Shown here piece by piece: positions 12,401 through 18,400 of a stretch of 20,204 bases of DNA. The notes beneath the pieces were generated by a model. The model was not told where the DNA came from, made no database searches, and worked only from the letters and a program-made list of their open reading frames with translations. The DNA is from JBQTIM01 sp052388135. GTDB taxonomy: Bacteria > Elusimicrobiota > Elusimicrobia > FEN-1173. Each line of letters opens with the position of its first letter. The stretch's first letter is position 1. Made by a program: the position numbers and the translations under genes. Location of the stretch: positions 1 to 20,204 of the forward strand of contig JBQTIM010000062.1 of NCBI GenBank assembly GCA_052388135.1, given 5' to 3'.

Positions 12401-15400
12401 GAAGACGGCTCCGGTTATAAAAAAGCCAGAGAGGGTCCCTATAATAGACCCCAACAAGACCCAGCGGCCGGCGCGAGTGTCCAGGACGACGGCCTGGGGG
12501 CTGGATTCCAGGGTGAAGCTGGTTTTTCCGTCTTCCACCAGCTGCGGCTGTTGCGCCACGATGTGGCGGACGACGGCTCCTACGTCATAAACGCCGCCTG
12601 CGACGATCCGGCCCCGCTGGAGCTCGCCCGGCAGCCGCAGGTGCCAGTCATCGCTGTTGCCGAGGTAGACTCGAACAACCAAGCCGTCGGTGGCATCGAA
12701 GAAAGAGAGAATTTCGTTGGTCACCGCCCGCGGATCCTGCGCCGCCAAGTCGTCGCCATAAACTTCGGCGGCGTAGGCCCAGGGATTGAGCGTGATGCCA
12801 AAAGGCAGGGGCCGCCCGGGATGCGTCGTCAGCCATTGGGAACGGTAGGCTTCCACACGGGATATAATGGCCGCCGAATATTGGCGGCCATCGGCCGCCG
12901 TCATGTGACTCACCGGAATGGGAGGATCACCTGGAAAAGAATGCGTTACCGACTCAGTTTCTGGACTCAAGTCCCCTTTTACTTCCTCCGCCAAGCGGTT
13001 TTCAAATAGGATCGTAACGTTGCGAGCCGCTGCACGTTCAAAGACCTGCATGGGGGTCTGGCCGGTGGCGACCAGATAGTTTTCCCAGTCGTAGAAGTGG
13101 ATGGTGGCCTGGACGGGCCGGGAATGGGGGGCATCCAGTATCCTGTCCAGATTCAAAACATCGGACTGCCAGGGGATGTGGTAGGAAGGAACCTCCCACC
13201 CCGCCGACTCAGCAATGTCCAACTGGCCGGCCGTGGCGTAGACTTCCACGGCATCGGCAGCGGTCATTTGTCCCGCGACGGACACATAGGCCCGCATAAG
13301 CGGGGAAAAAACAAAACCGGGAAGGCTTTCGAGGCGTTCGAACGACGCGGTGGGGACGGCGGAGTTTTCTAGAAGATATTGCTCCAACTCCTCATCGGAA
13401 AGTTCCAGCACTGCGGCGGCGTCCCCGGCCCGGATGGGATGATGGCCGACCTTGGCGGCAAAAAGACCCAGCGTGGCGCCGACGGTCATGGTGACCGCGA
13501 GGACACCGGCCGCGACGACCAATCGGAACGCATTACGAATGTGGCCGCGGCTTATGGAAGGGGATAGATCAGCTTGAGCGGCTCGTCTCGCTGTGAGGGC
13601 TGAGACGACATTGGAAATGTCGTTCCCACGGCCCATTGGAGCGATGCCCGCCACGGTGAGCGCCATGCTCGCCAGGCTGATGGGTGAGGAAGCGTCGAAC
13701 CCGGTCACCGCGGCCAGGAAACCGGTGGCCAGAAAGCCGGCGGCCGCCACGAGGGCGTTGGCCCCGCGGCCCAAATCGCCGGTCTCCACCCAGACGCCGC
13801 GGCGGAAGGGTTGAAAGCCGAAACGCGCCCGAGGCTCCTCCGATTTCAACAGTTTGCGGAGCGCCTCATAGGCCAGGAAGTGGCCGGACTCGTGAATGAG
13901 AACGCCCAGAACCCCAAAGGCCGGCACGACCAGGGCCGTCCAGGACAGGCCGAAGACGGCCATTCCCAGCCCTGCGGCCGCAGCCAGCCCGGCCCAGAGC
14001 TGCCAACGGGTGAGGGGGTTGCGTCTGCCCTCAGGGCGCCAATGGGGATGACGCTGCCTGATGGCTTGGATGAGCGTATCAACGCTTTTCTTTCCGACCC
14101 CTTCCAGGGCTCTCAATTCAGCTTCGTCCAGCGAGAGGACGTCTTCAAGAGTGAATATCCCCGACCGCCGGAGCGCATTGCTGAAACGCTCAATGAGCGT
14201 GGAGGCCGGCCTCCTGCTCTCCTCCACTTGCTCTAAAAGTTCCGTTATGTCGGCGCGCCCTTCCTCCCGGAGGCGCGCCACGATTTCCTCGGCGGCGGTC
14301 CCTTCCACCCCCGGCAGAGAGTCCGGTTCCCTGCCAAGGAGAATGCCGAGGGAGTGCAGAGTGAAGATGTTCCTTTGCGCTAGAAACCCATCCACGTTTG
14401 CGCGGACGTCCGGATCCAGGCCGGCCAAAAATTCACGAAGGCTGGGAGTTCCTCTAGCCCCCCAGGCCGGGAGCTTGCCTTTAAATATTCCTTCTTCCTG
14501 CCAACCCACCTGCCGCAACGCGTCCTTCAGGGACATCCCTTCACCCAACAGAGCCCCAAGTCGATACGTCTTGCTGTAGTCATAGTCCAAAAGCTCCAGA
14601 GCGGCATAGGCCAAAAGCTCTCCGTAAACGTAAGTCCACGGTGGCTGACGCATGTGTCTTCCAATGGCGTTATAGAACCAACCTGCTTCCGACTTCGCTT
14701 TTTCTTCCAACCGATATTGCAAAGTAGAGATGTCGCCACGCAGGCTTTCTTTGACGAAGGCTTGGCTTCCTTGCCAATACGGACTCAATTTACCCCCGAA
14801 GCGACCTCTCTGAGAAAATTCCGCGTCAACCACTGTGGCGAAGAATGGTCCCACAAAAGCTCTGGACTTGTCTCTAGTCCTACCCCTGGTGCTAGTAAAG
14901 TAAACGGACGCGTAATGCTGAAACAAATCTTTCCACAATGACACTTCAGATTGAACTGCTCCCTGGAAAACAATGACTCCACCGGTTCCCATATCAAGCG
15001 ACTCGAACTTGTTCTTCAAGATATATAAACCAAGGGCCATCACAAAAATCATTACGGCCACTGCGTTGCTAAAATGCGCCAGTCCGGCCACAAAGGTCGC
15101 TCTGCCTGTCAATAAGATAATGCTAAGGCTTACAATGCCGGCGGCCCCGAGTGCTAAAAGGAAACGCCAATTTTGAAACCCAACCCTCTTGGATAACCTC
15201 AGAAAACCCCAAAAGCTTTCGCCTACCACGATTGGCCTGGACATGAGATCTTGAGTCAATGAAACTCGTTCACTGGGGCTAACGACCTCTGAAAAATAGG
15301 CGGCCGATTCATTAACCACGCGGCCAATGTAAACAAGCCCCCGATCGTCCGCCAGTTCAGTGCGTCTGGCCTCGGCGTATTCCTTCACTGCTTCGGTATA

Positions 15401-18400
15401 GGTAATAGCCGTAGTCTTATACCTCCCGTACCGGGCCAGATCCGCGAAATCTTCCTCAAAGCTTTGCAGGAGCGCTTCGGTGCCTCCGATAATCCCGTCC
15501 AAGTCAGTGATGGACATGCCCCTCAGCTCTCTCACCGTCAACGGGCTCAGGACTTTATGCTGCAAATCATCGGACACCAAACCCTGCATGCCGGCCGCCA
15601 ATAATGGGCCACCGCGAATTCTCATGACTCTTGCCTCATCATAAACAGTCAGCCTATGCCGCAGACGAGGCAGGGCGTGTGGAAGCCTGTTTTTGAGTGT
15701 CACATTCTCATGCCATTCATGAAAAATTCCCACAAGCGCAGCAACGTATCTATCTCTTGCTATATAATCCACCAAAGATAAGGAACGTTCCAGGTTACCG
15801 GAAACGTATATTTTTAGAGTACGGTTTTCTAAACGACTGAAGGAGGTCAAATCGTCGCGGTAGGGATTTAGCTGGTGATAAATTTCGACTTGGATTGGTG
15901 CGCCCTGGAGGTTGGCCCTTCCTGCTTTTACGCCTTCTAATAGGCCTGGCAAATCCAGCTCAGGTGGGCCGTGCTCTTGGACGCTTTCCAACAGGCTCAG
16001 CAAACTCTTTAAATCCACGTGGGTATCTAGCTTCCTGGCTTGACTGACGTCAACGGCCGCCAACTCTTCGGCTGGAATTGGATCTCCGATGGCATGCCGG
16101 GTAGTTCTACCGTCATCCTCGGGAGACGGCCGGGGAAGATCCTTTTCGGGATAGAGGGTCAGAACGCGCTCCGCGCGCAGAGAAGCGATGGTTTTCTCCA
16201 CGCCCGTTTCCAAGGGCGTTTCGTCGAGAGGGCCGACGAGAGTTTCCAAGAGGGTCGTGTCGAGGCTGAAGGGCCGGATGGGGGCGTTTTGATCTATCTC
16301 GAGACGGCTGGAGGATCCTGTAAGGCGTTTCACAAGATTGGCGAGGCGCGGGGTGCGGGTCAACCGGGCGGAAGCTACATTGACGACCTTCGGCGGACTT
16401 TTCAAGGATCCAATTTTTATGAGCAGCCTCACCAGGTCTTCAACATAGAGATATTGTCTTTCATCGGGCCAGAGGGCGGAGGGCCCGACGAAGTCCTTGT
16501 TGGCGAGCATGCCGCGGGTCAACATGTCCATCTTGGTGCCGGTGGCGTCGCCTGGGCCGTAATTGTTGGCCAACCGGACGTTGACGCCCCGCTCCGTCTT
16601 GGCCACGAATCGTTCGGCCGCATATTTGAAAAGGCCGTAGGCGTGCTTGCGGAGGTGGTCCGGATTGGGATGGTTTTTCAATTGCGGGATGGGGCGCTTG
16701 TCCAAGTAACGTTCGGCGAATTTTCTGGGGTCCTGCTCCGCGTCCGCATCGCCGGCCATATAGCTTTGGGCGTAGTCCCAGAAATCTTCCTCAAGGCGGC
16801 TCAGCCACGGGGCGACTTCGGGCCGGTCAAAAATAGGCAAGTCCGCGTTCTCATTCACGCGGCCTTCCGCGACTCCGCCGGCCGCCAGCACGAGCTGGCT
16901 GGAGGCGTGGACCACGCGCTTCCCCCCCTGCTCCGCCTGCCAAGCCACCAAGGCCGTGCCCAGCGCTATGCTGGCCGCCGCCTCGACGGGATCTTCGCGC
17001 GCAGCTTTGGCATCGGAAACCGAGGCCAAGTGGTAAATGACGTCGGAGGATCCCACGAGGCTTTTCACAGCGTCCCGGTCCAGCAAGTCTCCCGTCACGG
17101 CGGGAGAAGAGACGCCCCGGGCCCGCAGACGGGCCTCGTCGCGGGACAGCACGCGGGTTTTGACGCCCTGACTTTCCAAGGCCTTGGCCAAATTCGAGCC
17201 GATGAACCCGCCGGCTCCGGTCACGGCAGCGGAACCCGCTTCAGCGGCGCGTTTCCGCCGTAGCGCGCCGATTCGCGCCGCGAGGGCCGCCAAGAGAGTC
17301 GCCCTTTGCGAGCCAGCCCATCGCGGGGTCCATTCCCAATTAGTAGTTTCCCGCAGAATGGCGTCGTAGCGGTCGGCGGCGCGGCGGCGCTGGGCTTCGT
17401 TGAGCGGGCGGGGGTCGGCGTAGAGGAAGGCCAAACCGCCGGGAATCTCGGCCGCGCTGGTGCCGACCGTGGTTTCGGGAGCGGCTGCGCCGGCGGGAGC
17501 CAAAAGATAATCCGTATCCGTGACACGCTCCCCCCTTAAAGGCCCAATGACGAGCTCGAACGTTCCGTCGTCCAGGACCCGGGCGTTGAGGGACGGTGGG
17601 ATGTTGGCGGCGTAAAGGTCGGTCAAGTCCTCCGCGGCTTGCTCCGCCAAGTCGGCCGCGTCCTTGCCGCGATAAAGCAACGCCCGCGCCGGCCATCCTT
17701 CCAGGTCGCCGAAGGTCAGGCCGCCTTTGCGACGGATTTCTTTGAAGCGAACCGATTCCCGGTCGAGGGCGTCCCAGAGGGGGCTCCTCTTGCGGCCTGA
17801 ATGGAAGTGGAAATGGGTGCCCTGGCTGGCGCCGCCCCCTTGCGCGTTGGCCCAGCTCTCATGGCGGACGCCCCGGGCCGCCGTAAAGAGCAAGAAGTCT
17901 TGCAGGCGGCCCGTGTCGTTGAACACCTGCGCCGCGCGGTCTTCGGCGACCACCATGACCTGCTCGGCGGCGTAAACGACGGCCGGCGCGGCCAGGCGAT
18001 AGGAGCCGCCGTCCACGCCGCGCACGGCGCCGAAAAACTCTTCGCTCCTCTCGCGTAAGAGCCAACAAAGTTTATCCTCCTCCTCCGGGTGAGGCGCGTC
18101 GACGTCCTTCGCGGAGGAAGCGGCGCGCGGGAGCCTGGGTTCCGCTTTTCTGTGGGGAAGGAAGCCCAGGCGGAGAGGCACGCCCGCCTGGCCCGCGACC
18201 TCCAGCTCCAGGGAAGGATCATAAGGTTCCGCGCCGACGATCCGCGCCGTCGCGTCCAGACCGCGCTCGATCCAGGCGGCCGCTGAGCCCAGGGGCTTGT
18301 TCGCGTCCAGGATCAGAGCGTCCGCCGAAACGCGGGGGCCTGTTCGCTTCAGCCAGGAAAGCAGCCGGCCGCTCCACGAGGACCGCGCGGGCGCGGTGAT

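Noticed and set aside
8095..14014. Assembly duplication as the cause of the M50 repeat
   Set aside because: The copies differ at about 40 scattered sites and have unrelated flanks in the same open frame, so they are real separate copies unless read mapping shows otherwise.
8095..14014. Insertion sequence or transposon carrying the M50 repeat
   Set aside because: No inverted repeats, target-site duplication or transposase; the repeat stops at domain limits and keeps the frame.
15695..15725. HEWHE read as a classic zinc protease motif
   Set aside because: HExHE is one residue shorter than HExxH, and both copies share the short spacing, so it cannot be called a zincin from sequence.
16040..17263. 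407-codon plus-strand ORF
   Set aside because: Lies opposite the epimerase, whose TGAGGFIG and YGLFK motifs are in the minus frame. No recognisable domain on the plus strand.
17716..18222. 168-codon minus-strand ORF in another frame
   Set aside because: Overlaps the HIT-like domain in a shifted frame; Arg/Pro/Ser-rich composition typical of a frame-shifted GC-rich gene. The HFHFH motif belongs to the long frame.
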